A DNA stretch of 64,000 bases, taken from NCBI RefSeq assembly GCF_023218175.1, contig NZ_JALPTH010000032.1, positions 1 through 64,000 of the forward strand, in the 5' to 3' direction. The stretch comes from Streptomyces lichenis (GTDB lineage: Bacteria; Actinomycetota; Actinomycetes; Streptomycetales; Streptomycetaceae). Under the pieces are notes generated by a model, which was not told where the DNA came from, ran no database searches, and saw only the letters and a program-made list of their open reading frames with translations. The translations under genes were made by a program, and so were the position numbers. Below are positions 16,895 to 24,597 of the stretch, in pieces; positions within the stretch are counted from its first letter, which is position 1, and each line of letters opens with the position of its first letter.

Positions 16895-17214
16895 GGTTCA
16901 CTCCCTGGCCGGCCGCGGGCGGGCGCCCGCCGGTGTGGGGGCCGACTCTAGCCGCTCCCCTCCGGGGCGGGGGAGGCGGTCGCGGGCCGGGGGGAGGCGG
17001 GGAGCGGCCCGGTGGAGGCCCGGCGGCGGGTGCGCCGCGGCTGCGTGCGCGTACGGGCGCACGCGCGTGGGCGCCGCCGCCGCGGTGTCTCTCCGCGGTG
17101 GCGGCGCCCGATGGCGGCCGGTGTCGCCGGGTGCGGCCCGGCACGGCCGCGCGGGGTGTCCGCGCGGCGCCGTCGCCCCGAGTCGGACGGCGCCGTGCGG
17201 CGTTCGGCCTGGCC
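16895..17214. other. Intergenic region downstream of ssgB
   Basis: 320 bp of GC-rich sequence without a supported gene. It holds several strong hairpins: 17069-17109 (GGGCGCCGCCGCCGCGG with its near complement) and 17161-17197. These probably end the leftward ssgB transcript. Confidence 0.55.
17161..17197 (-). terminator. Likely ssgB terminator
   Basis: CGCGGCGCCGTC and GACGGCGCCGTGCG form a stem 18 bp after the ssgB stop codon on the minus strand. There is no T run. Confidence 0.55.
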
Positions 17215-17628
17215 CTAGTTCTCGGCCAGGATGTGGGAGAGCTCCGTGTCGAGGTCGAAGTGTCTGTGCTCGGTGCCGGGCGGCACGGCCGCGTCGGTCC
17301 GCTTCAGGAACGACTCCAGGGCGCGCGCCGGGGCCTCCAGGAGGGCTTCCCCCTCCGGGGAGCTGAGCGCGATGCAGACGACGCCCTGACCGTGGCTGCG
17401 GGACGGCCAGACCCGGACGTCGCCGGTGCCGGTGGGGCGGTGGAGTCCTTCGGCGAGCAGGTCGCGGGCGAACACCCACTCGACCGTCTCCTCGGCTCCG
17501 GTGTGGAAGGTGGCGTGCACGGCATACGGATCGGCCGTGTCATACCGCAGGCCCGCCGGTACAGGCAGTGAGGACTCGCTCGATACAACGAGGCGCAGGT
17601 GCAGCTCGCAGCTGACCGTGGTGTTCAT
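17215..17628 (-). CDS. ssgB: Sporulation-specific cell division protein SsgB
   Basis: This is a 137-residue SsgA-like protein. It begins MNTTVSCELHLRLVVSSESS and contains YDTADPYAVHATFHTGAEET and DVRVWPSRSHGQG. I recognise this as SsgB, which is nearly invariant within Streptomyces. In the family SsgB recruits FtsZ to future septum sites in aerial hyphae together with SsgA. Start ATG 17628 fits the usual length; the longer frame adds an Arg-rich leader with no counterpart. The upstream region (17629-17817) must contain its promoter. No sigma-factor site is assigned here. Confidence 0.97.
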   Translation of the reverse strand: MNTTVSCELHLRLVVSSESSLPVPAGLRYDTADPYAVHATFHTGAEETVEWVFARDLLAEGLHRPTGTGDVRVWPSRSHGQGVVCIALSSPEGEALLEAPARALESFLKRTDAAVPPGTEHRHFDLDTELSHILAEN

Positions 17629-17805
17629 AAGCGCCAGGGCCTTTCGCTCAGTGTGCGCTCGGGGATTCGCACGTCGGCGAATTCGACATGCCACCTACGG
17701 TGCCGTTGTAAACCCCTCTGTCTGTTTTGTGCGGCTTGGGTTACCTCGGATGGCGGTATGCAACCGGGCGTTATGCAGCCATTCCGGTGGTGTGGCGGAG
17801 TCGGG

Positions 17806-17817
17806 TAGGTTGGCCGC
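17806..17817 (+). promoter_or_regulatory. -10 element of a leaderless transcript
   Basis: TAGGTT ends six bases before ATG 17818 and there is no ribosome site. Confidence 0.6.
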
Positions 17818-18294
17818 ATGAAAGCGGAGAGTGACGAGCGGAGCGTGAGCGCCGGTACCGCCCCGGTGACCACCGCGCCCGTGGCGGGGGACGTGACGGC
17901 ACCGGAGCAGGAGGGGGAGGAGCGGGTACTCGGCTCCCGGGCCCCCGCATTCATCAAGGCACGCCGCACCCTCCATCTGAGCTGGCAGGTGGGGGTCTTC
18001 GTGGTCGGCCTCGCGGTGGTCGCCGCGGGCGTGGCCATGCTGGTGCTGCCCGGACCGGGCTGGGTGGTGATCTTCGCCGGCCTGGCGATCTGGGCCACCG
18101 AGTTCGTCTGGGCCCAGCTGGTGCTGCGCTGGACCAAGCGCAAGGTCACCGAGGCGGCCCAGCGCGCGCTCGACCCGAAGGTCCGGCGGCGCAACATCAT
18201 CCTGACCTCCGTCGGCCTGGTGATCATGGCCGCGCTGGTCGGCTTCTATCTGTGGAAGTACGGGCTGGTCATGCCCTGGAAGATCGGCGAGTGA
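17818..18294 (+). CDS. TIGR02611-type membrane protein
   Basis: The 158-residue protein has a Thr/Ala/Glu-rich N terminus of about 45 residues. A hydrophobic stretch follows (VGVFVVGLAVVAAGVAMLVL), then the hallmark PGPGWVVIFAGLAIWATEF loop and helix, a basic KRKVTEAAQRALDPKVRRR segment, and a last helix (ILTSVGLVIMAALVGFYLW). This matches the small actinobacterial PGPGW membrane family. Function unknown. It is divergent from ssgB. Confidence 0.85.
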   Translation: MKAESDERSVSAGTAPVTTAPVAGDVTAPEQEGEERVLGSRAPAFIKARRTLHLSWQVGVFVVGLAVVAAGVAMLVLPGPGWVVIFAGLAIWATEFVWAQLVLRWTKRKVTEAAQRALDPKVRRRNIILTSVGLVIMAALVGFYLWKYGLVMPWKIGE

Positions 18295-18352
18295 CCGGCG
18301 CCACCGGTGGTCGGCGCACCCGCTGACATGCGGTAATGTTTGCGGTGCGCCC

Positions 18353-18424
18353 GGGCGATTAGCTCAGCGGGAGAGCGCTTCGTTCACACCGAAGAGGTCA
18401 CTGGTTCGATCCCAGTATCGCCCA
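18353..18424 (+). tRNA. tRNA-Val(CAC), copy 1
   Basis: A 72-nt tRNA with acceptor GGGCGAT/ATCGCCC, anticodon loop TTCACAC (anticodon CAC) and T arm CTGGTTCGATCCCAG. CCA is encoded at 18425-18427. TAATGT at 18334-18339 is a possible -10. Confidence 0.96.
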
Positions 18425-18434
18425 CCAGCCCGGA

Positions 18435-18482
18435 CGTCAGGCCCCGAGACCACCTCGCTGATCTCGGGGCCTGACGCGTTTT
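18435..18482 (+). terminator. Terminator after tRNA-Val
   Basis: A perfect 15-bp stem (CGTCAGGCCCCGAGA with TCTCGGGGCCTGACG) is followed by CGTTTTCG. It lies 8 bp after the encoded CCA. Confidence 0.85.
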
Positions 18483-18503
18483 CGCCGCCTGCCCGGACCG
18501 TCC

Positions 18504-20900
18504 TCAGCCCATCCGGCGCAGCGCCTCGCGCATCCGGCGCACCTCCCCGAGCCGCCGCTCGTAGGTCGCGCCCACCGCCAGCAGCAGCGCGCCCGCCAGC
18601 GCCGGCGGCGCCCAGCGCGGCAGCGCCCCGACCGCCTGCACCACATAAGGCGCCAGCTCGTGCAGCGCGGTCAGCGCCAGCACCGTGCCGCCCAGCACCA
18701 GCGGCGCCACCAGCCGCAGCCGCGCCCCGGCCAGGGTCACCGCCAGCGCCGCGACCCCCAGCAGCAGCGGCCGCAGCGCACCGCCCTCGCCCCACACCGC
18801 CACCAGCCCCGGCAGCAGCCCCAGGGCCAGACCCGGGCCGTACGCCGCCCAGGACGAGGCGGCCGGATCGCGGCGCCGCCGCAGCACGCCCACCGCCAGC
18901 GCCGGGACGGCCACCGGCAGGGTGTACGCCTCCGGCACCGACACCCCCCACACCGCCAGCCGCACCCAGGTGGCCGCCACCAGCAGCGCCGCCGCCGCGT
19001 ACCCGGCCACCGGCCGCCGCTCCGGCCGCACCGCCGTCGCCGCCGCGACCACCCCGGCCAGCCCCGGCGCGAGCGCCAGCGCCGCACCGTCGGTCGCCGC
19101 GCAGCCCAGCGCCACCACGGCCACCCCGGCGCCCACCGCCTCCACCACGACCGCCGGCCGGCGGCGCCGCAGCAGCGCCCCCACCGCCGCCGTCGCCGCC
19201 GGCACCACCAGCAGCGCCAGGCCGGTCAGATGCACCGGCAACTCGGCCGCCCACGCGCCCGCCGCCACCGCGCCGGCCGCCGCCAGCACCGCCGCACCGG
19301 CCGCCACCGCCTGCCGGCCACCGGGCCCCAGCAGCACGGCCGCCCCCGCGAACAGCCCGGCCGGCACCGCCAGCGCCACCACCGCGGCCGTCGGCGAGGG
19401 GACCGCGGCCCCCACCGCCACCAGCGCCGCCCCGACCGCCGCGGCCAGCGCGGCCGTGCCCAGCACCCACTCCGGCGTACGGGGCGCCCACCAGGGCGCC
19501 GCACCGCCGGGCGCCGGCTCCTCCACCCGCACGCCGTACCGCAGCCACCCCGGCCGCACCGCCCCCGCCAGGAACACCGCCACCACCCCGAGCCACCACG
19601 CCAGCGCCGCCCACAACGGAGAGGCCGCCGCCGAGGGGACGGCCACCAGCGCGAGCCAGCCGACCGCCAGGGCCCCGAGTCGCGTCTCCAGCGAGCGGCC
19701 CGGCACCGCGCCCACCGCCACCGCGACCAGCACCGCGACCACCGCCCATGGCACCTGGGCGCGCAGCCCGGTCAGCCCGGCCGCCACCAGGGGCAGCGCC
19801 CACACCGCCACCAGCAGAGCCTGCACCCCGGCCGCCGCCCAGAGCAGCCCCCGGGCCACCGCGCGCGGCAGCCCACCGCGTACCGCCACCGCGGCCAGCG
19901 CCGGCGCGGGCGGCAGCCAGGCCGCGACCGCCCAGCCCTCCGGCGCCACCAGCCGCAGCAGCGCCCCCGCGCCCGCCACCAGCAGCACCCCGGCCGGCAC
20001 CGCCCAGCCGGTCCGCCCCCACGGCGTCCGCCACGCCCCGGCCAGCGCCAGCCCACCGGCGACCAGGAGCAGGACACCCGGCTCGGCACCCGTGCCCACC
20101 ACCGCGTAACCGCCCGCCAGTAGCACCGCCCAGCCACCGGTGGCACAGGCCCCCGCGCACGCCGCCACCCGCACCGCCATCGGCAGCCGCCCGGCCAAAG
20201 CCAGCCCGGTGTCCACCGCCGCCGTCGCCAGCAGCGCCCATGCCACCGTCAGCGGTCGCGGGTCCACCGCCGCGGCGAACAGCGGCAATGGCAGCTGCGC
20301 CAACGCCACCGCGGCCGGCAGCGGCGCCCGCAACGCGCCCAGCGCCGCCCCGTACCCGGCCCAGCCCGCCGCCAGCACCGCCGAGGCGGCCGCCGTGTAG
20401 CCGAGCGCGCCCACCTCCAGATCGGGCACCTGGCGCAGCGCGTAGGCATCCAGCACGGTCAGCACCAGGCCCACCGCGCTCACCGCCTCCGCCGTCGCCC
20501 GCAGCCCCCGGCGCAGCAGCAGGACCGGCGCCCCGAGCGCCCCGGCGGTCACCACGGCGAGCACCGCCGCCCGGCCCCCGACGCCCAGCCGTCCCCAGCC
20601 GACCACCGTGAACGCCACCGCCGCCACCGCCAGCAGCACCCCGCCCAGCGTCAGCAGCACATCACGCACCCCGCGCGGAGACGTTTCGCCACCGCCGCCG
20701 CCCGCCATCGGCGGTGCGCCGGCCGCCCACGCCCGCGCCGGACCGGTGGCAGGACCGGCGGACGGGCCGGCCATCGGACCGCGTACCACGCCGAGCAGCC
20801 ACGCCCGCCGCGCCAGCAGCTGCGTCCGCCGGGTGTCCAGCCATGCCAGCTCCCGGTCCAGGAGCGCCAGTTCCTCATGAGGGGAAGGCACATTCACCAT
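18504..20900 (-). CDS. Large polytopic membrane protein (798 aa), unknown function
   Basis: The N terminus (about 40 residues, EELALLDRELAWLDTRRTQL) is a soluble amphipathic segment. After a Gly/Ala/Pro linker, almost the whole protein is a succession of hydrophobic helices, perhaps 20 or more, rich in Ala, Val, Leu, Trp and Gly with short Arg loops. The C terminus (ATYERRLGEVRRMREALRRM) is basic and coiled. No transporter or enzyme motif was seen. The architecture recalls the DUF2157/DUF2339-type many-helix proteins. Start ATG 20900 has a weak ribosome site, and GTG codons just downstream are alternatives. The gene runs opposite to and away from the SRPBCC gene. Confidence 0.8.
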   Translation of the reverse strand: MVNVPSPHEELALLDRELAWLDTRRTQLLARRAWLLGVVRGPMAGPSAGPATGPARAWAAGAPPMAGGGGGETSPRGVRDVLLTLGGVLLAVAAVAFTVVGWGRLGVGGRAAVLAVVTAGALGAPVLLLRRGLRATAEAVSAVGLVLTVLDAYALRQVPDLEVGALGYTAAASAVLAAGWAGYGAALGALRAPLPAAVALAQLPLPLFAAAVDPRPLTVAWALLATAAVDTGLALAGRLPMAVRVAACAGACATGGWAVLLAGGYAVVGTGAEPGVLLLVAGGLALAGAWRTPWGRTGWAVPAGVLLVAGAGALLRLVAPEGWAVAAWLPPAPALAAVAVRGGLPRAVARGLLWAAAGVQALLVAVWALPLVAAGLTGLRAQVPWAVVAVLVAVAVGAVPGRSLETRLGALAVGWLALVAVPSAAASPLWAALAWWLGVVAVFLAGAVRPGWLRYGVRVEEPAPGGAAPWWAPRTPEWVLGTAALAAAVGAALVAVGAAVPSPTAAVVALAVPAGLFAGAAVLLGPGGRQAVAAGAAVLAAAGAVAAGAWAAELPVHLTGLALLVVPAATAAVGALLRRRRPAVVVEAVGAGVAVVALGCAATDGAALALAPGLAGVVAAATAVRPERRPVAGYAAAALLVAATWVRLAVWGVSVPEAYTLPVAVPALAVGVLRRRRDPAASSWAAYGPGLALGLLPGLVAVWGEGGALRPLLLGVAALAVTLAGARLRLVAPLVLGGTVLALTALHELAPYVVQAVGALPRWAPPALAGALLLAVGATYERRLGEVRRMREALRRMG

Positions 20901-21000
20901 GGACCGGAGTCTGCGCCGCGCCGCGCCGCACGGCCTGAGTACCCGTACTCACCCCGCTACCCGAGTCATCCGGACGCGCGGGCGGGGCAGACTCGTCCCC

Positions 21001-21477
21001 ATGGACCGGCACCACTACCGCTTCACCAGCCTGTGGCGGCTGCCCGCCCCGCCCGACCGGGTGCACGCCGTGCTCGCCCGCCCCGAGGACTACCCCCGCT
21101 GGTGGCCGCAGGTCCGCGAGGTCGCCCGCCGCGACGAGCGCACCGGCACCGCGAGCATCCGCTCCGCCCTGCCGTACACCCTCCGCGTCACCCTCACCGA
21201 ACGCCGCGATGATCCGGTGGCGCGGGTTCTGGAGAGCGGCATCGGCGGGGACATGGACGGCTACGCCCGCTGGACCACCGTGTCCGACGGCAGGGGCGGC
21301 AGCCTCGCCCGCTATGAGCAGGAGGTGGTGGTGCGCCGGAAACTGCTGAGGCGGCTGGCCGTCCCCGCCCGGCCGCTGCTGCGGGCCAACCACGCCTGGA
21401 TGATGCGCTGCGGGGAGCGCGGCCTCACCGCCTGGCTGCGGCGGCCCGGGGAGGGGCCCGTGGGGGAAGCGGTTTGA
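21001..21477 (+). CDS. SRPBCC (polyketide cyclase/START-like) family protein
   Basis: The 158-residue protein has the helix-grip pattern: HHYRFTSLWRLPAPPDRVHA, then ARPEDYPRWWPQVREV. A C-terminal helix follows (LLRANHAWMMRCGERGL). The fold binds hydrophobic ligands; the ligand is unknown. CAGACT seven bases before ATG 21001 resembles a leaderless -10, although its first base deviates. Its 3' end overlaps the -35 of the next tRNA promoter. Confidence 0.85.
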   Translation: MDRHHYRFTSLWRLPAPPDRVHAVLARPEDYPRWWPQVREVARRDERTGTASIRSALPYTLRVTLTERRDDPVARVLESGIGGDMDGYARWTTVSDGRGGSLARYEQEVVVRRKLLRRLAVPARPLLRANHAWMMRCGERGLTAWLRRPGEGPVGEAV

Positions 21478-21503
21478 ACGAGGGGCGCCCGGACCTGTAT
21501 GGT
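21474..21503 (+). promoter_or_regulatory. Promoter of tRNA-Val(CAC) copy 2
   Basis: TTGAAC (21474-21479) and TATGGT (21498-21503) are 18 bp apart, with the start expected about seven bases before the mature tRNA. The -35 includes the stop codon of the preceding gene. Confidence 0.7.
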
Positions 21504-21516
21504 TCAGTCCGTTCCC

Positions 21517-21588
21517 GGGCGATTAGCTCAGCGGGAGAGCGCTTCGTTCACACCGAAGAGGTCACTGGTTCGATCCCAGTATCGCCCA
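21517..21588 (+). tRNA. tRNA-Val(CAC), copy 2
   Basis: Base-for-base the same 72-nt tRNA as at 18353, with anticodon CAC. Here CCA is not encoded (CCG follows the discriminator). Confidence 0.96.
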
Positions 21589-21594
21589 CCGGAG

Positions 21595-21628
21595 CAAGGC
21601 CGGTCCGCCGTCAGGCGGGCCGGCCTTC
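21595..21628 (+). terminator. Terminator after tRNA-Val copy 2
   Basis: AAGGCCGGTCCGCC pairs with GGCGGGCCGGCCTT around GTCA. There is no long T tract. Confidence 0.7.
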
Positions 21629-21656
21629 GCCATGTCCGCGAGCCCCCGAGGCGCCC

Positions 21657-22385
21657 TCAGGCCGCGGCGGCCGGGAGCTCCGGGCGCAGCGGCCAGGCCG
21701 GGTCCACCGTCTCCGGGGTGCCGTTGCGGGTGAACCAGGCCTGGAGCCCGCGCGCCTGGGCGGCGTGCCAGCCCCCCTGCAGGGTGTGCAGCTCGGTCGG
21801 TGACAGCCGCTCCAGCCGGGCGGCGAACCGGCGGCCCACCGCCCGTACCACCTCCAGCGCCGCGAACGCGTCGGCCGCCGCGTCATGCGCGCCGTCCAGC
21901 TCCACCTCGTAGAGCGCGCAGAGATCGGCCAGGGTCCGCCGGCCCTTGCGGTACCGGTCCAGCTGGCGGTCCAGCACCCGCGGGTCGAGCACGCAGAGCG
22001 GTGCCCCGTCCAGATAGCGGTCCAGCGACGAGGCCCGGTGGCGCTTCAACTCCCGGTCCAGCAACGTCAGATCGAACGGCGCGTTCATCACCACCAGCGG
22101 ACGGCCCACCGCGCACTGCGCCGCCAGCGTCCGGGCTATCTCCTCCACCACCGGCGACGGCCAGCGGCCGTTGCGCTGGAGGTGGTCCTCCGTCAGACCG
22201 TGGACGGCGGTGGCCCCGGCCGGTACCGGCACCCCCGGGTTCACCAGCCAGCGGGTGGTGCGCACCCGCCCGCCGACGGCGTCCTGGACGACCACGGCCG
22301 CCGACACGATGCGGTCGTGCTCGACGTCGACCCCTGTTGTCTCTGTGTCAAATGCGGCCAGCGGGCCGTCAAACCAGAGCGTCAT
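21657..22385 (-). CDS. DnaQ-like 3'-5' exonuclease
   Basis: The 242-residue DEDD-type exonuclease has Exo I AFDTETTGVDVEHDRIV, Exo II VVMNAPFDLTLLDREL and Exo III DGAHDAAADAFAA with the His of the DEDDh subtype. Start ATG 22385 is preceded by GAGGAG; the longer frame is not supported. It may act as a proofreading-like or RNA/DNA-trimming exonuclease; the substrate is unknown. It is divergent from the DUF4365 gene. Confidence 0.9.
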   Translation of the reverse strand: MTLWFDGPLAAFDTETTGVDVEHDRIVSAAVVVQDAVGGRVRTTRWLVNPGVPVPAGATAVHGLTEDHLQRNGRWPSPVVEEIARTLAAQCAVGRPLVVMNAPFDLTLLDRELKRHRASSLDRYLDGAPLCVLDPRVLDRQLDRYRKGRRTLADLCALYEVELDGAHDAAADAFAALEVVRAVGRRFAARLERLSPTELHTLQGGWHAAQARGLQAWFTRNGTPETVDPAWPLRPELPAAAA

Positions 22386-22549
22386 GCCCCGAACTCCTCG
22401 CTCCTGCCCGGCAGATGGCCTGATCCTCCTGCCCGATTCGGTGATACCCGGGCTGTTTGCGGCATACGCCAGGCGGCGACAACACAGATGAGAACGCCGG
22501 TCCGGCGGCGGATCCACCGGAACGGCGCTCCTCGGGAAGGCACGGGAGC

Positions 22550-23122
22550 ATGTCGCTCACTCGGCCCGAACAGGGCCACACCCCCCTCGATACGGTCCGG
22601 CCGGCACCGCTGCGCGGATCGCTCGCCACCACCGCCTGCATGGAGACCCTTCAGGTGGGCTATCTGCACGCGGTCGCGGCCGCCGCCGGCTGCTCGCTGT
22701 CCCAGCCCTTTCCCGACAACGGCGTGGACTGGCACCTCAGCCACGGCTCGCCCGCGCACACCGTCGACGACGAGGTGACCGTCAAGGTGCAGCTGAAGTG
22801 CACCTACCAGCTCCGGCCGAACCCGCCGGGCGCCAGCTTCCCCTTCACCCTGGACAACGAGCACCTGGTGAAACTGGCCCGCACCCCCGTCGCCGTACCG
22901 AAGATCCTGGTGGTGATGATCGCGCCGCGCACCCAGGAGGACTGGCTCCGTGCCGGACACGACGGCCTCGACCTACGGCACTGCTGCTACTGGACCGACC
23001 TCGCCGGCCACCCGGTCACCGGCCGGCGCCGCACCACCGTCCGCATCCCCACCCACCGGATCTTCGACGACCGGGCGCTGTGCGAGATCATGACCCGCGT
23101 CGGGGCAGGAGGAAGACCGTGA
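22550..23122 (+). CDS. DUF4365-type protein, PD-(D/E)xK-like
   Basis: The 190-residue protein starts at ATG 22550 behind GGGAG. Residues 31-85 show the pattern of a restriction-endonuclease-like core: Glu32 in METLQVGYLHAVAAAAGC, Asp60 in PFPDNGVDWHL, and Gln81-x-Lys83 in VKVQLKCTY. The C-terminal part (HCCYWTDLAGHP, VRIPTHRIFDDRAL) completes the DUF4365 signature. Nuclease activity is inferred from this pattern only. The next gene overlaps its stop, so the two form a unit. Confidence 0.75.
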   Translation: MSLTRPEQGHTPLDTVRPAPLRGSLATTACMETLQVGYLHAVAAAAGCSLSQPFPDNGVDWHLSHGSPAHTVDDEVTVKVQLKCTYQLRPNPPGASFPFTLDNEHLVKLARTPVAVPKILVVMIAPRTQEDWLRAGHDGLDLRHCCYWTDLAGHPVTGRRRTTVRIPTHRIFDDRALCEIMTRVGAGGRP

Positions 23123-24327
23123 CCCACCGCCCGGCCGGCGAACCCGCACCCGTGGACCACCGCGCTCTCGACCCCGCCGCCGTCGACCCCCGGGTCCTCG
23201 GCGCCCTGCTCGGCCGGCACGGCTGGCGCCGTCGCGGCGGCGCCCCCGGACGGTACGGCCGCTGGACCCCGCCCGCCCCCGGTGCCGGACCCGCCAGCCT
23301 CCTCGTACCGGAGAGCCGCGCCTTCCCCGACTGCGCCGACCTGCTCGGCGAGGCCCTGACCGCGCTCGCCCGCAGCGCCGAGCCCGCCGCCCGCGAGGTG
23401 CTGGCCGGGCTCGCCGTCCCCAGCGACGAGGTCCGCTGGTGGCGCGAGACCCCGCAGGGCCCCCTCGGCACCACCCCCTGGACCGAGCAGGAACGGCTCC
23501 GCTCCGCCGCCCGGCAGGTGCTGCTCGCCGCCGCCCTCGCCACCCGGGCCCCGGCCGGCTACCACGGCACCCGGCACCGCCGGCACGCCCAGGCCGCGCT
23601 GGACGGCGTCCTGCTCGGCACCGGCCCGGGCGGCGACCCGGGCCGCGGCGGGCTCACCGCCTTCCTCCCCGTCGACACCGGCCGCGCCGTCGCCGTCCGC
23701 CTCCACCACGCCCTGCACGCCGCCCGCGAGGCGGTGGACTACCGGCGCGCCACCGGCTCGCCCGCCGCCTTCGACACGGCGGTACGGGCCGGGGTCAGCC
23801 GCGAGCTGACCGAGGCGCTGGTCTCCCTGGTCCGCGGCACCGAGGGCGCCGGGATCGCCCTCGCCTGGTCACCCGCCGCCGGGGTGCCCGAGGGCTGCGC
23901 CGCCCGGCCCGAGCCGGTGGAGTTCTCCCCGGGCGACCTGCCCGCACTCCGCGAGGCCGCCGCCCGCTACCTCCAGGGCGAGCCGTCCGTCCCGGTCCGG
24001 ATCACCGGGGCCGTGGTGCGGATGCGGCGCTCGGGGCCGCGCGGCGAGGGAACGGTACGGCTGCGGGTGCTGGCCGGCGCGGAGGTGCCGCACATCCGGG
24101 TGGTGCTGGACGAGGAGGCGTACCGCACCGCCGGGCAGGCCCATCTGGCCGGGCTGCCGCTGCGGGTCGCCGGGCGCCTGGAGAGCCGCGGCGGCTTCCG
24201 CCGCCTCACCGGCGCCACCGAGGTGGCCGCCGTGCCGGTGGACGACGCCGAGCGCGACCGGCTGATGAAGGCCGCCCACGAGGGCTCCGACTACCTCGGC
24301 GGGACGAGCCCGGCGGCGGGGGCCTGA
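23119..24327 (+). CDS. Partner of DUF4365 protein, OB-like C-terminal domain
   Basis: The 402-residue protein starts at GTG 23119, overlapping the upstream stop (GTGA). I do not recognise the first 290 residues, which are soluble and alpha-rich (for example REAVDYRRATGSPAAFDTAV). The last 90 residues alternate strands (VRITGAVVRMRRSGPRG, VRLRVLAGAEVPHIRVVLD, PLRVAGRLESRGGFRRL) in a pattern like an OB-type barrel. Coupling to the DUF4365 gene suggests one complex or pathway. Confidence 0.7.
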   Translation: MTHRPAGEPAPVDHRALDPAAVDPRVLGALLGRHGWRRRGGAPGRYGRWTPPAPGAGPASLLVPESRAFPDCADLLGEALTALARSAEPAAREVLAGLAVPSDEVRWWRETPQGPLGTTPWTEQERLRSAARQVLLAAALATRAPAGYHGTRHRRHAQAALDGVLLGTGPGGDPGRGGLTAFLPVDTGRAVAVRLHHALHAAREAVDYRRATGSPAAFDTAVRAGVSRELTEALVSLVRGTEGAGIALAWSPAAGVPEGCAARPEPVEFSPGDLPALREAAARYLQGEPSVPVRITGAVVRMRRSGPRGEGTVRLRVLAGAEVPHIRVVLDEEAYRTAGQAHLAGLPLRVAGRLESRGGFRRLTGATEVAAVPVDDAERDRLMKAAHEGSDYLGGTSPAAGA

Positions 24328-24438
24328 GCAGGGGCCCTGGGCGGAGGGGGCGTACGGGGGCGGGGGCGGCGCCTGGTCGCGGGGTGCCGGGCGAGGGTGC
24401 GCATGCCCCGGCTTCGGGCGGGCCGGGCCCCGGGGGCC

Positions 24439-24496
24439 GGAAAGGCGTTTCGCGGGGGCCGGGCCCCCGGGCCCGGAAACGCGTTTCGCGGGGGCC
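24439..24496 (+). repeat. Two 22-bp direct repeats upstream of thrS
   Basis: GGAAAGGCGTTTCGCGGGGG (24439) and GGAAACGCGTTTCGCGGGGG (24475) begin 36 bp apart and differ at one base; both continue with CC. The second contains the perfect palindrome GAAACGCGTTTC. Confidence 0.8.
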
Positions 24497-24515
24497 AGGG
24501 GCGGCTGGCTAACAT
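24477..24515 (+). promoter_or_regulatory. Probable thrS promoter with adjacent palindrome
   Basis: TAACAT at 24510-24515 is a plausible -10. No good -35 is present at the expected 24487-24492, so an activator may be needed. The palindrome AAACGCGTTT (24477-24486) abuts that position, exactly as in the tRNA operon promoter. The leader to the start codon would be about 75 nt. Confidence 0.45.
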
Positions 24516-24597
24516 GGCCTCTCGCGCGCCATGCGTCCATGGCCGCCCCTTCAGCGCCTGCCCTGCGCAGTCGGAAGCCTTCAGTCAGGAGAGACCG

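Noticed and set aside
18660-20123. 487-codon plus-strand frame inside the 798-residue membrane protein gene
   Set aside because: The product is His/Arg/Gln-rich nonsense, while the minus-strand product shows regular membrane helices.
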